64,000 nucleotides of DNA from Schwartzia succinivorans DSM 10502 (GCF_900129225.1 NZ_FQUG01000005.1:248001-312000), one strand, 5' to 3'. Positions 46,401 through 55,684 are shown, counted from the stretch's first letter. The notes: a model not told the origin generated them from the sequence alone. A program made the numbers and translations.

Positions 46401-46928
46401 GTAAGAGAAGCTCTCAGGGGAGCCGAAGTGGTGGCGGAGGACCTTGGAGTTCAGTCTCCTGAGGTGGAGAACCTTAGAAGGCAGGAAGGTCTGCCTGGGA
46501 TGCAGGTTCTGGAATTTTCGCTTATTGACAACGGCACGCCCCGGGTAGGAGCGCAGGCCGAGGAGAACTGCGTTGTATATACGGGGACTCATGACAACAA
46601 CACGGCAGCCGGATGGTTTGTAAATGACCTGAATGCCTGGACACGTCCGAGAGTCGGTGAGTATCTTGGAATTTCTCCTGATGATACGCCGGATAGGGTG
46701 GCAATGGCCATGATTCGGGAAGCATATTACTCAAGAGCCGGAATTGCGATAGTTCCTGTGCAGGATATTCTTGGGCTGGGGAAGGAAGCACGCATGAACA
46801 TCCCCGGTGAGGCAAAAGGCAACTGGCGGTGGCGCATGAAGAAGGGCGCGCTCACAGGTGAACAGGCAGAATGGCTCAGGGAGCTTGCTGAAAAAACGGG
46901 CCGCAGGGGAAGTTGTCTGGGAAGATAG
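43467..46928 (+). CDS. Fusion of GH13 alpha-amylase/neopullulanase and GH77 4-alpha-glucanotransferase
   Basis: The 1153-residue protein joins two complete enzymes. The first has a beta-sandwich N domain (about 1-120), then VMYQVFPDRFFRKDTGTLPQ, IRIILDGVFSHTGADSVYFN, GWRLDVLDELPEEFSQAF, VLIGEVWEDA and NLLGSHDTPRIISV, i.e. all four GH13 conserved regions with Asp, Glu and Asp; the sequence is closest to neopullulanase/cyclomaltodextrinase types. From about residue 655, VLLHPTSLPSEHGIGDIGKE starts MalQ: GEGGSPYSSTSALAGNPLLI, IIRIDHFRGLAAYWEVDAG, AEDLGVQSPEVENL and VYTGTHDNNTAAGWFV. No signal peptide, so cytoplasmic. Placed at the end of the glycogen operon, it should debranch, trim and rearrange maltodextrins. 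The junction around ALEPLGGVVLKSAAADKKRI (residues 630-660) has no long linker. Confidence 0.92.
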   Translation: MKAEHDSRNAAFRWPLGACEAGGRVRLSVRVEGAEKASGELRIWQDGAGELRLPLKGETEGESIWLSSSLTLPENGTLLWYRFELLIDGKKIFCGQAADELGGSGAFSEKELPSFQITVYDKGSDTPSWFRKSVMYQVFPDRFFRKDTGTLPQKRGAVFHTMWNDTPQYYRDKNGDILAYDFFGGNIAGIREKLEYLKSLGITVLYLNPVFEAQSSHRYDTGDYTKIDPVLGTNEEFSQLCRDAKRAGIRIILDGVFSHTGADSVYFNRYGTYDSTGAFQSRGSRFYDWYDFQEYPKKYTSWWGVEVLPAVKETTPSYMDFIIHSEKSVLHQWINAGISGWRLDVLDELPEEFSQAFYRELKNTNSESVLIGEVWEDASHKVSYGKLRTYFSGHETDSVMNYPLRDIIISFLMGEKDGGETARAVASLAENYPKHNFYALMNLLGSHDTPRIISVLGEMPDLQEGTYREQGEYRLPEEKKALGKKRLLLAVLWQMTYPGVPSVYYGDEIGMQGGKDPYNRAPYDWENGDAGIRETVMEGIRLRRGNAALSTGELIQLTADGDVFAFARAVRKGKDVFGEAAENGIFITVLNRSVSGKHEVILDVGDFAACDMSFVPVLSAGKFSEDEIFVVGGKLRVTLEPLGGVVLKSAAADKKRIRQAGVLLHPTSLPSEHGIGDIGKEAFRFVDWLHEAGQSIWQILPTVPAGEGGSPYSSTSALAGNPLLISPEVLFEEGLLTRDELDGDFPVDAPVDFEAAAAHKEILLRKAWSRFRRGISSGYKIFCEREAYWLDDYALFTALQGEQGASWTKWEPVLAHREPDALREAAERLSGECEFIRFCQYVFTCQWQRLHTYAKKRGIRIMGDMPLFVAHDSADVWAHQELFALDADGDPLKVAGVPPDYFCEDGQLWGNPQYDWAAMEKDGFSWWSARLSRLAKLTDIIRIDHFRGLAAYWEVDAGAETAKEGRWVSGPGHKFFEAVREALRGAEVVAEDLGVQSPEVENLRRQEGLPGMQVLEFSLIDNGTPRVGAQAEENCVVYTGTHDNNTAAGWFVNDLNAWTRPRVGEYLGISPDDTPDRVAMAMIREAYYSRAGIAIVPVQDILGLGKEARMNIPGEAKGNWRWRMKKGALTGEQAEWLRELAEKTGRRGSCLGR

Positions 46929-47000
46929 GTTCGCTTTTTTTTCAGCAGAGTTTATGCTATCCTAAGGAGTGTATTTGTTTTTTATGAAGGAGTTGAAAAT

Positions 47001-47699
47001 ATGTCAGTTGGAAATACGTATGTGGTGGAAAAGGTCTGCCCGATCTGCGGTGAAAAAACACGCGTCATTAAAGTGCGTTCACGCCTTGTTGCAGAAAAAA
47101 GCGATCCGGATTTCTGCACATATTATCAGGATTTTAACCCGTATTACTATACAATCTGGGTATGCGAGCATTGCGGCTTTGCTGCTGATGAGAAAACCTT
47201 TACAAGTGTGATTCCTCAGCGGCACAAGACAAAGATTCAGGAATTTTTGTCTCAGCGCAAGGTTGGCTTTAAGTTTGCTGAAACACGCGGTGTTCCTGAG
47301 GCAGTCGCATCATATAAGCTTGCGATTTTCTATGCCGAGATGATTGATTCTTCCCTCGCGCATATCGCAGGTCTTTACCTGAAGCTTGCCTGGGTATACC
47401 GTACCTCCGGAAAGGCAGAGGAGGGACTTGATTTCCTTCGCAAGGCAGGAGAGCTTTACGACCGTTCTGTCATGACGGAGCGTTATCCAATCGGGCCTAT
47501 GTCGGATTATATGGCAATCTATCTTACGGGTGCCATTTTTTACATCAGCGGAGATGTTGAGCAGGCAACGCAGTATCTGAGCCGGCTCATGGGAGATCAG
47601 GATCTCCGTGAAACTGACCCCAAGCTCTTTGAGAGGGCAAGAAATCTTTGGCAGGATATCCGCGAAGCCAAGAAAAATGAGACTGGTGAGGAAGCATGA
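47001..47699 (+). CDS. DUF2225 family protein
   Basis: The 232-residue protein starts with VEKVCPICGEKTRVIKVRSR and then IWVCEHCGFAADEKTFTSVI, a CxxC...CxxC zinc site, followed by a helical TPR-like region (AEMIDSSLAHIAGLYLKLAW). This matches DUF2225, a family common in Firmicutes with no known biochemical role. AAGGAGTTG precedes the ATG. It overlaps the DUF4127 gene by 4 bases. The helical half suggests a scaffold or protein-binding function. Confidence 0.88.
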   Translation: MSVGNTYVVEKVCPICGEKTRVIKVRSRLVAEKSDPDFCTYYQDFNPYYYTIWVCEHCGFAADEKTFTSVIPQRHKTKIQEFLSQRKVGFKFAETRGVPEAVASYKLAIFYAEMIDSSLAHIAGLYLKLAWVYRTSGKAEEGLDFLRKAGELYDRSVMTERYPIGPMSDYMAIYLTGAIFYISGDVEQATQYLSRLMGDQDLRETDPKLFERARNLWQDIREAKKNETGEEA

Positions 47700-49330
47700 G
47701 GATTCTTGCAGCGCTGCTGGCTGCATTCGTTATGGTGGGCTGCTCCATGCCGTCAGCAATGGCAAAAAAGATACCCCATCCCGATATTCCGAAGGTTGTT
47801 TTTGTTCCACATGACAATAGGCCGATTTCAGATGAGCAGACAGCGGATACAATGAAGGCAATAGGCTGGAATGTTGAAACGCCGCCGGAGGAGATTTTGG
47901 GAAGCAGGGACAATCTCGGAAATCCCGATGATGTCTGGGATTGGCTTGAGGAAACAGCAGCGGATGCAAACATAGCTGTTCTTTCCTCCGATACGCTTCT
48001 CTACGGAAGTCTTGTGGGCTCCAGAAAGCATGATTATCCGCAGAGGGTAATTGATTCCCGTATTGAAAGATTCCGTGAGTTTAAGGCGCTTCATCCGGAT
48101 CTTAAGATTTATGTATTCGGTTCGATTATGCGCACGCCGCGTTCCGCAGAGGCATCCGGAGGTGTCGAGCCCAGCTACTATGAAAGCTATGGCAGCGATA
48201 TTTTCAGATACACGGCGCTTACGGATAAAATGGAAATAGAGGGGCTTACGAAGCGCGAGAAAAAGGAATTCGAATTCCTTGGAAAGCTTATTCCGAAGGA
48301 CGCGATTGATGACTGGCTGAGCCGTCGCAACAAGAATTTCTCTGCGAATAAGAAGCTCATACAGCTGGAGCGCGAGGGACTCTTTTCTTACCTTGCCCTT
48401 GGACGCGACGACAATGCGCCATATTCACAGACGCACATGGAAAGCCGCAAGCTGGCGGCAGAGGGCGCGGATTTAGGCCCGTCGAAGTTTCAGGCTATGG
48501 CAGGTATTGACGAGTTTGCGATGCTCATGCTGACCAGGGCAGTAAATGACTGGACCAGCAGCGTGCCCTTCGTATATGTAAGATATAACTGGGGACGCGG
48601 AGGGAATACCGTTCCCAAGTATTCCGATGAAAAAATTTCGGATTCCATGAAGGCACATGTTGTTGCAGCAGGCGGTCTTATGGTAAATTCTCCAAAGAAC
48701 GCAGATTTTGTTCTCCTTGTGAACACGAATCCCAATGGTCAGACCTATGAGGCAAATGACAGAGCAAATGACGGAAAGCCCAGGGAGGGAACGAAATATT
48801 TCGCCGACCTCGTACAGGAAAGCGTTGAAAGCGGAAAGCCGACATGCGTTGCTGATGTTTCCTACGCCAACGGTGCGGATAACGCTCTGATGGAAATGCT
48901 TAAGGGCCGCGACCTTCTTTTCAAGCTCCGTGCATATTCAGGCTGGAATACTCCGACCAACAGTACGGGCTTTGTTCTGAGCCAGGGAATGCTGGCGTCG
49001 AAAATGACGGATGAGGCCTGTGACCGGCTGCTTATGACAAGGTATCTGGATGATTGGGCATATCAGGCAAATATACGCGGTATTGTGGCCCGTCAGCTCG
49101 GATGGCTGCGTGCCAGCGGGACGTATTCGGCGCTTGGGGACAGAAAGCGTGCTGCTGAAGCACGTACGACGAACTTCATGAGGCGCTTTGTCGAGGAAAA
49201 TCTTCCCCCAATGGAGGGTCTTCAGTATCTTGAGGTAACCTTCCCGTGGAACCGCATGTTTGAAGCAAAATTTGACCTTTCAAAGCCCTTTGATTTCAAG
49301 GAATACAAAGCGGCACATATGGCTGAATAA
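47696..49330 (+). CDS. DUF4127 family lipoprotein-like protein
   Basis: The 544-residue product has an N-terminal hydrophobic stretch ending in AFVMVGCSMPS, a lipobox-like cysteine, so it may be a lipoprotein or a secreted protein cut after MAKK. The family core is clear: VVFVPHDNRPISDEQTAD, AVLSSDTLLYGSLVGSRKHD, VYVRYNWGRGGNTVPKYSDE and LVNTNPNGQTYEANDRANDG. DUF4127 is of unknown function. It is translationally coupled to the DUF2225 gene and ends at a bidirectional terminator. Confidence 0.88.
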   Translation: MRILAALLAAFVMVGCSMPSAMAKKIPHPDIPKVVFVPHDNRPISDEQTADTMKAIGWNVETPPEEILGSRDNLGNPDDVWDWLEETAADANIAVLSSDTLLYGSLVGSRKHDYPQRVIDSRIERFREFKALHPDLKIYVFGSIMRTPRSAEASGGVEPSYYESYGSDIFRYTALTDKMEIEGLTKREKKEFEFLGKLIPKDAIDDWLSRRNKNFSANKKLIQLEREGLFSYLALGRDDNAPYSQTHMESRKLAAEGADLGPSKFQAMAGIDEFAMLMLTRAVNDWTSSVPFVYVRYNWGRGGNTVPKYSDEKISDSMKAHVVAAGGLMVNSPKNADFVLLVNTNPNGQTYEANDRANDGKPREGTKYFADLVQESVESGKPTCVADVSYANGADNALMEMLKGRDLLFKLRAYSGWNTPTNSTGFVLSQGMLASKMTDEACDRLLMTRYLDDWAYQANIRGIVARQLGWLRASGTYSALGDRKRAAEARTTNFMRRFVEENLPPMEGLQYLEVTFPWNRMFEAKFDLSKPFDFKEYKAAHMAE

Positions 49331-49342
49331 TATGGCATAACA

Positions 49343-49379
49343 AAAAGCTCCGGACGGAAATGTCCGGAGCTTTTGTGTT
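49343..49379. terminator. Bidirectional terminator between convergent genes
   Basis: AAAAGCTCCGGAC and GTCCGGAGCTTTT are perfect arms around a 6-base loop, with A and T runs on either side. It ends the DUF4127 gene and, on the other strand, the DeoR gene. Confidence 0.9.
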
Positions 49380-49391
49380 TTGAGTGTTAAG

Positions 49392-50159
49392 TTATTCGTT
49401 GCTGGAGGTTACCGTATAAACATGGGTATCGCCTGCGTGAAGCATCTGTGCTGCCTCTGCGGTGATGCCGTCGTCGGTGAATACAGAGTCTACCGCTTCA
49501 AACGGGAACAGGGAAACAACGCCTGTCTGTGTAAATTTCACGGACTCGGTGAGAATAACTATGTGTTTCGCTTTCTTTGACATGGTACGGATAGCTTCGG
49601 CACGCATGAGGTTGTTGCTCATGAAGCCGTTCTCGTTAAAGCCGTCGATGCCGATGAAGAATTTGTCAACATAGAAATCACTGACGCATTTGCGGATCAT
49701 AGGCCCGATCATTACCTGGGATTCGTTCTGATATTCTCCGCCCAGGAGTATGATGTGCGCGCTGGGGGATTTTCTCACAAAGGATGCGATGAATGCTGAG
49801 TTTGTGATGATTGTAACGTCACGGCGGTTCATGGCAAGCTCTTCCGCGAGCAGTGTACAGCAGGAACCTGATTCAATCATAACTGTTTCACCGTTGTGAA
49901 CCGTGTCAGCGGCACGCATCGCAATGCGGTGCTTCGTTTCGTAGTTGAAGGAAAGATGATTGGCGATATCGTCGCTTTGAGCCATAGCCGCATATCCATG
50001 CTCTCTGCGGAGAAGCCCCATGTGCTCCAGCGTGCTGAGGTCCTTGCGTATGGTTACCTCCGAAACGTCGAGGCTCTGAGCAAGATCCGTCACGGCTACG
50101 CGTTTCTTTTCGTTGACGATATTCAGCAGCTTACGATGTCGAATGTGCAATATAATCAT
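49392..50159 (-). CDS. DeoR/GlpR family transcriptional regulator
   Basis: The 255-residue protein has an N-terminal winged HTH (VAVTDLAQSLDVSEVTIRKD and LSTLEHMGLLRREHG) and a C-terminal sugar-phosphate sensor domain (IMIESGSCCTLLAEELAMNR-like GETVMIESGSCCTLLAE, KFFIGIDGFNENGFMS). It represses or activates sugar metabolism genes in response to a phosphosugar. The ATG is only one base behind AAGGA, so the TTG at 50150 could be the real start. Its target is not evident here, as no sugar operon is adjacent apart from the glycogen genes 2.5 kb away. Confidence 0.9.
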   Translation of the reverse strand: MIILHIRHRKLLNIVNEKKRVAVTDLAQSLDVSEVTIRKDLSTLEHMGLLRREHGYAAMAQSDDIANHLSFNYETKHRIAMRAADTVHNGETVMIESGSCCTLLAEELAMNRRDVTIITNSAFIASFVRKSPSAHIILLGGEYQNESQVMIGPMIRKCVSDFYVDKFFIGIDGFNENGFMSNNLMRAEAIRTMSKKAKHIVILTESVKFTQTGVVSLFPFEAVDSVFTDDGITAEAAQMLHAGDTHVYTVTSSNE

Positions 50160-50199
50160 TCCTTTGCTTTATATGTAAGTATTTTCTTTCACAAAATGC

Positions 50200-50210
50200 A
50201 TTATAGCATA
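50200..50210 (-). promoter_or_regulatory. Extended -10 promoter of the DeoR gene
   Basis: Minus strand reads TATGCTATAAT about 40 bases before the start codon. Confidence 0.5.
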
Positions 50211-50362
50211 TTTAGTACACTAATGAAAGAAAAATTTTCATTTGAAATGTAATTCTTTGTATTTTGAATACAGTTGACTCGATTCTAAAGCAAAGTGACG
50301 TTTTAGTGGGATTTCGCAAAAAATAAATTGCTTTCGATTGTTAAAGATTCATGTTCAAAAAT

Positions 50363-50393
50363 AAAAATGCCGCACGGTTTTACCGTGCGGCGT
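50363..50393 (-). terminator. Terminator of serC
   Basis: GCCGCACGG and CCGTGCGGC pair around a 5-base loop; on the minus strand TTTTTATTTTT follows. Confidence 0.9.
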
Positions 50394-50412
50394 TTTGCAT
50401 ATAGTCTTGGAT

Positions 50413-51504
50413 TTATGCGTTTGCTTTTTTGAATTTTTCCATGAAGTCTGCGAGGCGCTCTACACCTTCCATAGGCATTGCGTTGTATATGGAGGTGCGC
50501 ATGCCGCCGACGGAACGGTGTCCTTTGACACCGCAGAGCTGGTGTGCCTTAGCTTCTTCGACGAATTTCTTTTCCAAATCTTCGGTCGGGAGACGGAAGG
50601 TTACATTCATGAAGGAACGGCTGTCTTTGTCAGCGTGCCCCTTGTAGAAACCGTCGGAGTTATCCAGAACGTCATAAACGAGCTTTGCTTTCTTTGCGTT
50701 GCGTTCCGCCATGACCTCAAGTCCGCCCTGAGCTTTGAGCCATGCAGCGGTTTTTCCGACCATATAGATGCAGAAGGCAGGAGGTGTGTTGTAAGCTGAA
50801 TTCTTTTCAGCGTGGATGGAGTAGCGGAGCATTGTCGGAATCGTTTTCGGGGATTTCGCAAGGAAGTCCTTCTTCGCAACGACTACAGTTACACCCGCCG
50901 GACCGAGATTTTTCTGCGCGCCTGCGTAGATGAGTGTGAATTTGGAGAAATCCAGCGGGCGGGAGAGCATATCAGAGGACATGTCGGCGATGAGAGGAAC
51001 GTTGCCGGTCTCAGGAATGTAGTGATATTCGGTTCCGTAGATTGTGTTGTTGTAGCACACATGGAGATATGCCGCGTTGTCTGAAAGCTTGATTTCATCC
51101 TGTGTCGGGATATGACGGAAATCAACGTCCTTGCTGGAGGCCGCGATGTGTCCTACGCCAAGAAGATCCGCTTCCTTGTAGGCTTTTTCAGCGAAGCTTC
51201 CGGATACAACATAGTTGCCGACTTTGCCGTCCACAGCGTAGTTCAGCGGAACCATCGCGAACTGCATGGAAGCACCGCCCTGAAGGAAAAGAACATCATA
51301 GTCATCGCCGAGCTTCATGAGCTCAAGGATGTCTGCCTTTGCCTGATTCAGCACAGCATCAAATTCCTTTGCGCGATGGCTGATTTCGATGATGGATTCA
51401 CCGGAGCCTCCGAAGTTCAGAAATTCTGCCTGGGCTTCCTTCAATACCTCGAGGGGCTGCATGGCAGGGCCTGGGTTGAAATTGTAAACGCGATTTGCTT
51501 CCAT
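50413..51504 (-). CDS. serC: Phosphoserine aminotransferase
   Basis: The 363-residue enzyme converts 3-phosphohydroxypyruvate to phosphoserine with glutamate. NFNPGPAMQPLEVLKEAQAE is the family N terminus, FLQGGASMQFAMVPLNYA the substrate loop, IYAGAQKNLGPAGVTVVVAK holds the PLP-binding Lys near residue 197, and GHRSVGGMRTSIYNAMPMEG is the C-terminal motif. AGGAGG precedes the ATG. It is divergent from serA (240 bases between), so the serine pathway is split over two promoters. Confidence 0.97.
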   Translation of the reverse strand: MEANRVYNFNPGPAMQPLEVLKEAQAEFLNFGGSGESIIEISHRAKEFDAVLNQAKADILELMKLGDDYDVLFLQGGASMQFAMVPLNYAVDGKVGNYVVSGSFAEKAYKEADLLGVGHIAASSKDVDFRHIPTQDEIKLSDNAAYLHVCYNNTIYGTEYHYIPETGNVPLIADMSSDMLSRPLDFSKFTLIYAGAQKNLGPAGVTVVVAKKDFLAKSPKTIPTMLRYSIHAEKNSAYNTPPAFCIYMVGKTAAWLKAQGGLEVMAERNAKKAKLVYDVLDNSDGFYKGHADKDSRSFMNVTFRLPTEDLEKKFVEEAKAHQLCGVKGHRSVGGMRTSIYNAMPMEGVERLADFMEKFKKANA

Positions 51505-51655
51505 CTGAAAGACCTCCTGTAATGTTTCAGAAAATTTGTGGTTACATTTCTTTTCATATAAGATAGAAATATGTTCGGATTGTGTAATATTTTACTCCCC
51601 GTGATTCGAAAGCGTCAAGAGGAAAAATAAAAATGTTTTTTTGCGGAGTACATTA

Positions 51656-51684
51656 TTGACGTTTTTGTATCATTCCTTTATAAT
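51656..51684 (+). promoter_or_regulatory. Promoter of serA
   Basis: TTGACG (51656-51661) and TATAAT (51679-51684) with a 17-base spacer, 60 bases before the serA start. Confidence 0.75.
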
Positions 51685-51743
51685 GGCGGTAATGTTAGGG
51701 AGTGTGTTCATTCCTATATGTAAAGAGAAGGAGAGACTTAACC

Positions 51744-53330
51744 ATGAAGATTTTAGCAGCGGATGGTGTATCACCCAAGGGTATTGAAATTCTGAGAAAT
51801 GAAGGCTACGAGGTCGTCGTCAAGGATAAGCTTCCGGCAGATGAGCTTCTTGCAATCATCGGCGAGTATGATGCTCTGATTGTCCGCTCTGCTTCGAAGG
51901 TTACGAAGGAAGTGCTTGAGGCAGGAAAAAATCTTAAAATTATCGGCCGTGCGGGTGTCGGCGTGGATAACATTGATGTGGCTGAAGCTACGGCACGCGG
52001 CATTGTTGTCATTAACTCTCCTGGCGGCAATACGATTGCTGCAACAGAGCATACAATGGGTATGATGCTCGCTATGGCACGTCACATTCCTATTGCCAAC
52101 GAGACGACGCAGAAGGGCGAGTGGAATCGCAAAAAATACGTCGGCGTTGAGCTTCGCGGGAAAACTCTTGGTATCGTCGGCCTTGGCCGTATCGGCGCAG
52201 GTATTGCGAAACGCGCTCAGGCATTTGAGATGGATGTCATCGGATATGATCCTTATGTCACCGAGGACCGTGCAAAGGCAATGGGCGTAAGGCTTGCATC
52301 TTTGGACGATATTGTTGCGGAGTCTGATTTTATTACGGTTCATATGCCGCTGACAGCAGAAACACGCAATATGTTCAATAAGGATAATCTTCACAAGATG
52401 AAAAAGGGCGTGCGCCTGATCAACTGCGCACGCGGTGGTATCATTAACGAGCAGGATCTGGCTGATGCCGTAAAAGAAGGTATTGTGGCAGGTGCTGCAA
52501 TTGACGTTTTCACAAGCGAGCCTATGCCGGCAGATCATCCGCTGCTTGGTCTCCCGGGTGTTGTTCTTACGCCGCATCTCGGAGCATCCACTGTTGAGGC
52601 ACAGATTGGTGTCTCTATTGATGTTGCTGAGGGAATCCGTGCACATCTCAAAGGTGAGCCGGTTATGACGGCAGTCAATATGGCTCCTGTTTCTCTTCAG
52701 GTCATGAATGTAATCAAGCCGTATTTCGACCTGGCTGAGCGCCTTGGCTGTATGGCCGGCGCGCTTGCTGAAGGACCTGTCAAGACTGTTGAGGCTGAGT
52801 ACACGGGTGAGATTACCGATGTCAGCACGAAGCTTTTGACAACGGCAGTTCTCAAAGGTATGCTGAATCCTATTCTTGAGACAGCGGTCAACTATGTAAA
52901 TGCCCCGAGTCTTGCAAAGGAACGCGGAATTACTGTCCGTGAGGTCAAGAACAAGGAAACGGCTAATTTCTCGAATCTCCTGACGGTACGCGTATCGACG
53001 GAGAAGAAGACCGTAACCCTGCAGGGCGCGCTTTTCGGAACTGAGGGACGTATCGTTACTATTGACGGTTACCGCGTCGATGTTGACCCGCACAAGCGCA
53101 TTCTTGTCTGCCCGCACACGAACTGCCCGGGTATTATCGGAAAAGTCGGCTCCATCATGGGTGATGCCGGAATCAATATCTCAGGCATGCAGGTGTCCAA
53201 GACGGAGCAGGAGGGCACGAATATCATGGTACTTATCGTTGACAACGATATTCCTGATGATGTCATGGCAAAGGTCAAGAGCGTCGATGGAATCTTTGGC
53301 GCAAAGCTTATCAATTTCGACCTTCTTTAA
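51744..53330 (+). CDS. serA: D-3-phosphoglycerate dehydrogenase
   Basis: GAGAAGGAGAG precedes ATG 51744, giving 528 residues (MKILAADGVSPKGIEILRNE). It oxidises 3-phosphoglycerate with NAD. GIVGLGRIGAGIAKRAQAFE is the NAD-binding loop, NCARGGIINEQDLADAV the active-site Arg, and TPHLGASTVEAQIGVSIDV the active-site His. The long form has an intervening (ASB) domain, ending with a C-terminal ACT domain (CPGIIGKVGSIMGDAGINIS), which mediates serine inhibition. A terminator follows. Confidence 0.97.
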   Translation: MKILAADGVSPKGIEILRNEGYEVVVKDKLPADELLAIIGEYDALIVRSASKVTKEVLEAGKNLKIIGRAGVGVDNIDVAEATARGIVVINSPGGNTIAATEHTMGMMLAMARHIPIANETTQKGEWNRKKYVGVELRGKTLGIVGLGRIGAGIAKRAQAFEMDVIGYDPYVTEDRAKAMGVRLASLDDIVAESDFITVHMPLTAETRNMFNKDNLHKMKKGVRLINCARGGIINEQDLADAVKEGIVAGAAIDVFTSEPMPADHPLLGLPGVVLTPHLGASTVEAQIGVSIDVAEGIRAHLKGEPVMTAVNMAPVSLQVMNVIKPYFDLAERLGCMAGALAEGPVKTVEAEYTGEITDVSTKLLTTAVLKGMLNPILETAVNYVNAPSLAKERGITVREVKNKETANFSNLLTVRVSTEKKTVTLQGALFGTEGRIVTIDGYRVDVDPHKRILVCPHTNCPGIIGKVGSIMGDAGINISGMQVSKTEQEGTNIMVLIVDNDIPDDVMAKVKSVDGIFGAKLINFDLL

Positions 53331-53390
53331 GAAATGTCCTTTTGTCTCATTTTTATTCAGTAAAAACATATATTTTCGTAATTTGGAACT

Positions 53391-53422
53391 AATCCCCGAG
53401 GCTGATGCCTCGGGGATTTTTT
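53391..53422 (+). terminator. Terminator of serA
   Basis: AATCCCCGAGGC and GCCTCGGGGATT pair perfectly around TGAT, followed by TTTT. Confidence 0.92.
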
Positions 53423-53587
53423 GACATTCTGATATATATATTATGCAGGGAAATTAGTACTAATAATTTGAAAATATGAAGAAAAAGACGTATATACCAA
53501 TTGAATTATTTATTGCGAATTTTTTTACAGAGGCATAAAATAAATCTGTAAATATAAACACATATCTATAGAAGGGGAATGGTTGAA

Positions 53588-55555
53588 ATGGGAATTAGGC
53601 AGAAGTTCATAGGGCTTGCCGGTCTCGCAGGCGCGTTAATGGCGATTGTAGCTGTCGTGGGCTACTATACGGCTGCGACGAACCTGGAGGCAAGCATTGA
53701 GAGGGGAACGCGTTCGGCGATTATGGTCCGAAGCGAACAGATTCATGCCTGGTTCAGCAGGAAGGTCAGCCTCGCGCAGGCAGCTGCGGAATATGCTTCT
53801 GCGGCAGGTACGGCTGATGTGCCGACGCTGCAGCGCGGACTTACGCTTGCAAACAGCGATAAGGAAGTCGCATCGCTTGTGAATGGACTTGAGTCAGGTG
53901 TGTCCTTTGACGCGAAGGAAGACCTGACGAAGCTTTTTGATGCACGCACCCGTGACTGGTACAAGGCAGCTAAATCCGCAGGCAAGACGATTTACACGAA
54001 TGCTTATACGGACGTTCAGACGAAGCAGCTGGTCGTTTCGGCTGCGGTTCCGTATTCCGTTAATAATCAGTTTGCCGGTGCCATTTGTATGGATGTGACG
54101 CTTGATGCATTAAAACATCTGGCTTCCGAGCTCAAATACCGTGAGCAGGGCACAGGCATCATTTTTGAAAAGGCAACGGGTAAGGTTCTGGGAAGTGCAG
54201 GGGGAGATGAAATCTTCTCTGATGTTCGTCAGAACAAGGAAATAGGAGCTCATTTTGATGAAATGGTGAAAAATGAGCGCGGATATTTTATGACGACGAA
54301 AAACGGTGAGAAGCAGGTATTTGCTTATTCAACTGTTGCTGATGTAAACTGGGTAGTCGGCCTGATGATTCCGGAATCCTTCATGTTTGCGGAGCTTCAC
54401 CGCATGCAGACGATGTACGCGGTTGTGACGATAATCGGCGTGCTGCTTATCGTAGTTGCCTGCCTTAAATTTTCTACGCGAATCGTCCGCGTTGTCCAGC
54501 TTTTGGCTGAGCGTGTAAAGGAAATGGCTGACGGAGTGCTGAATCAGAAGCCTTTGGAGGTTGATTCCGAGGATGAGCTGGGACAGCTTTCCGGTGGCGT
54601 TAACGCAATGGGGGCAAATCTTAGAAAGCTTATCGGTGAAGTCAAGAAGTCCGCAGAGCAGGTTGCGGCATCCAGTGAGGAGCTTACTGCAGGAGCCCAG
54701 CAGGCGGCTCAGGCAGCTACAGAGGTTGCACAGACTGTTACCGAGGTTGCCGACGGCATGGAGAAGCAGCTTGAAAATGTTGATGGCGCAAAAAATAACG
54801 TTGATACAGTGTCTGAGGATATCCACAATATGACTGCAGAGGCTCAGGAGGTAGCGGCTGATACCGCAGAGACCGCTGTAGCAGCACGTCAGGGCGAGGA
54901 ACTCATGGGAACTGCAACAGAGCGTATGCAGGGAATTGAAGAGGTTGTAAAAAATCTCGCGGGTGTCGTGAAGAAGCTTGGAGATAATTCCCAGCAGATT
55001 GGGCAGATTGTTGAGACGATTTCAAGCATAGCCGACCAGACGAACCTTCTCGCATTGAACGCTGCTATCGAGGCAGCCCGTGCAGGTGAAGCTGGCAGAG
55101 GCTTCTCGGTTGTTGCTGAGGAGGTCAGAAAGCTTGCTGAACAGTCGGCTGACGCGGCTGAGGAAATCAAGGAGCGTATAGGCTCTGTTCAGAGCGATAC
55201 GGAAGAAGCTGTCGCGGCCATGGAAAAGGGGACCGTGGAGGTTCAGCAGGGTGCTCAGGCGGTGCAGAGTGTCGGCGAGCAGTTTGCAAGAATCATGGAG
55301 ATGGTTACAGCTATCGAGGCGAAGATGCGCTCAATAAGCTCTTCGGCGGCGACAGTTGCCGACGGGACGAAGAATATCGTCAGCGCGGTGGAGAATATAG
55401 ATTCTGTAAGCCGCAAAACCAGCGAGCATACGCAGACTATTTCTGCCGCTGCTGAGGAGCAGTCGGCATCCAGTGAGGAGATTGCTTCCGCTTCCCAGGC
55501 GCTGGCTACCCTCGCAACAGATCTTTCCCACGAAACAGGGAAATTCAGACTTTAA
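53588..55555 (+). CDS. Methyl-accepting chemotaxis protein with dCACHE sensor
   Basis: GAAGGGGAA lies directly before an ATG at 53579, so the ATG at 53588 is better spaced (655 residues). A first membrane helix ([20 protein letters not shown]) is followed by a periplasmic dCACHE domain ([33 protein letters not shown]-like [17 protein letters not shown]), a second helix ([20 protein letters not shown]), HAMP, and the signalling tip [20 protein letters not shown] followed by [20 protein letters not shown]. It senses a small external ligand, perhaps an amino acid, and controls flagellar motility. No CheR-tether pentapeptide at the end. Confidence 0.95.
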   Translation: MGIRQKFIGLAGLAGALMAIVAVVGYYTAATNLEASIERGTRSAIMVRSEQIHAWFSRKVSLAQAAAEYASAAGTADVPTLQRGLTLANSDKEVASLVNGLESGVSFDAKEDLTKLFDARTRDWYKAAKSAGKTIYTNAYTDVQTKQLVVSAAVPYSVNNQFAGAICMDVTLDALKHLASELKYREQGTGIIFEKATGKVLGSAGGDEIFSDVRQNKEIGAHFDEMVKNERGYFMTTKNGEKQVFAYSTVADVNWVVGLMIPESFMFAELHRMQTMYAVVTIIGVLLIVVACLKFSTRIVRVVQLLAERVKEMADGVLNQKPLEVDSEDELGQLSGGVNAMGANLRKLIGEVKKSAEQVAASSEELTAGAQQAAQAATEVAQTVTEVADGMEKQLENVDGAKNNVDTVSEDIHNMTAEAQEVAADTAETAVAARQGEELMGTATERMQGIEEVVKNLAGVVKKLGDNSQQIGQIVETISSIADQTNLLALNAAIEAARAGEAGRGFSVVAEEVRKLAEQSADAAEEIKERIGSVQSDTEEAVAAMEKGTVEVQQGAQAVQSVGEQFARIMEMVTAIEAKMRSISSSAATVADGTKNIVSAVENIDSVSRKTSEHTQTISAAAEEQSASSEEIASASQALATLATDLSHETGKFRL

Positions 55556-55570
55556 TATCAACAGCAGAAG

Positions 55571-55597
55571 GCCGCATCCTGAGGGGTGCGGTTTTTG
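55571..55597 (+). terminator. Terminator of the chemoreceptor gene
   Basis: CCGCATCC and GGGTGCGG pair (one G-U) around TGAG, followed by TTTTTG. Confidence 0.85.
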
Positions 55598-55655
55598 CTG
55601 TTTTACGGCGGATTGAAAATGCGTGACAATATTAAAGAAAGTAATACCGTTTTTC

Positions 55656-55684
55656 TTGTCAATACAATTACAACGTGATAAAAT
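55656..55684 (+). promoter_or_regulatory. Promoter of murA
   Basis: TTGTCA (55656-55661) and TAAAAT (55679-55684) with a 17-base spacer, about 100 bases before murA. Confidence 0.6.
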
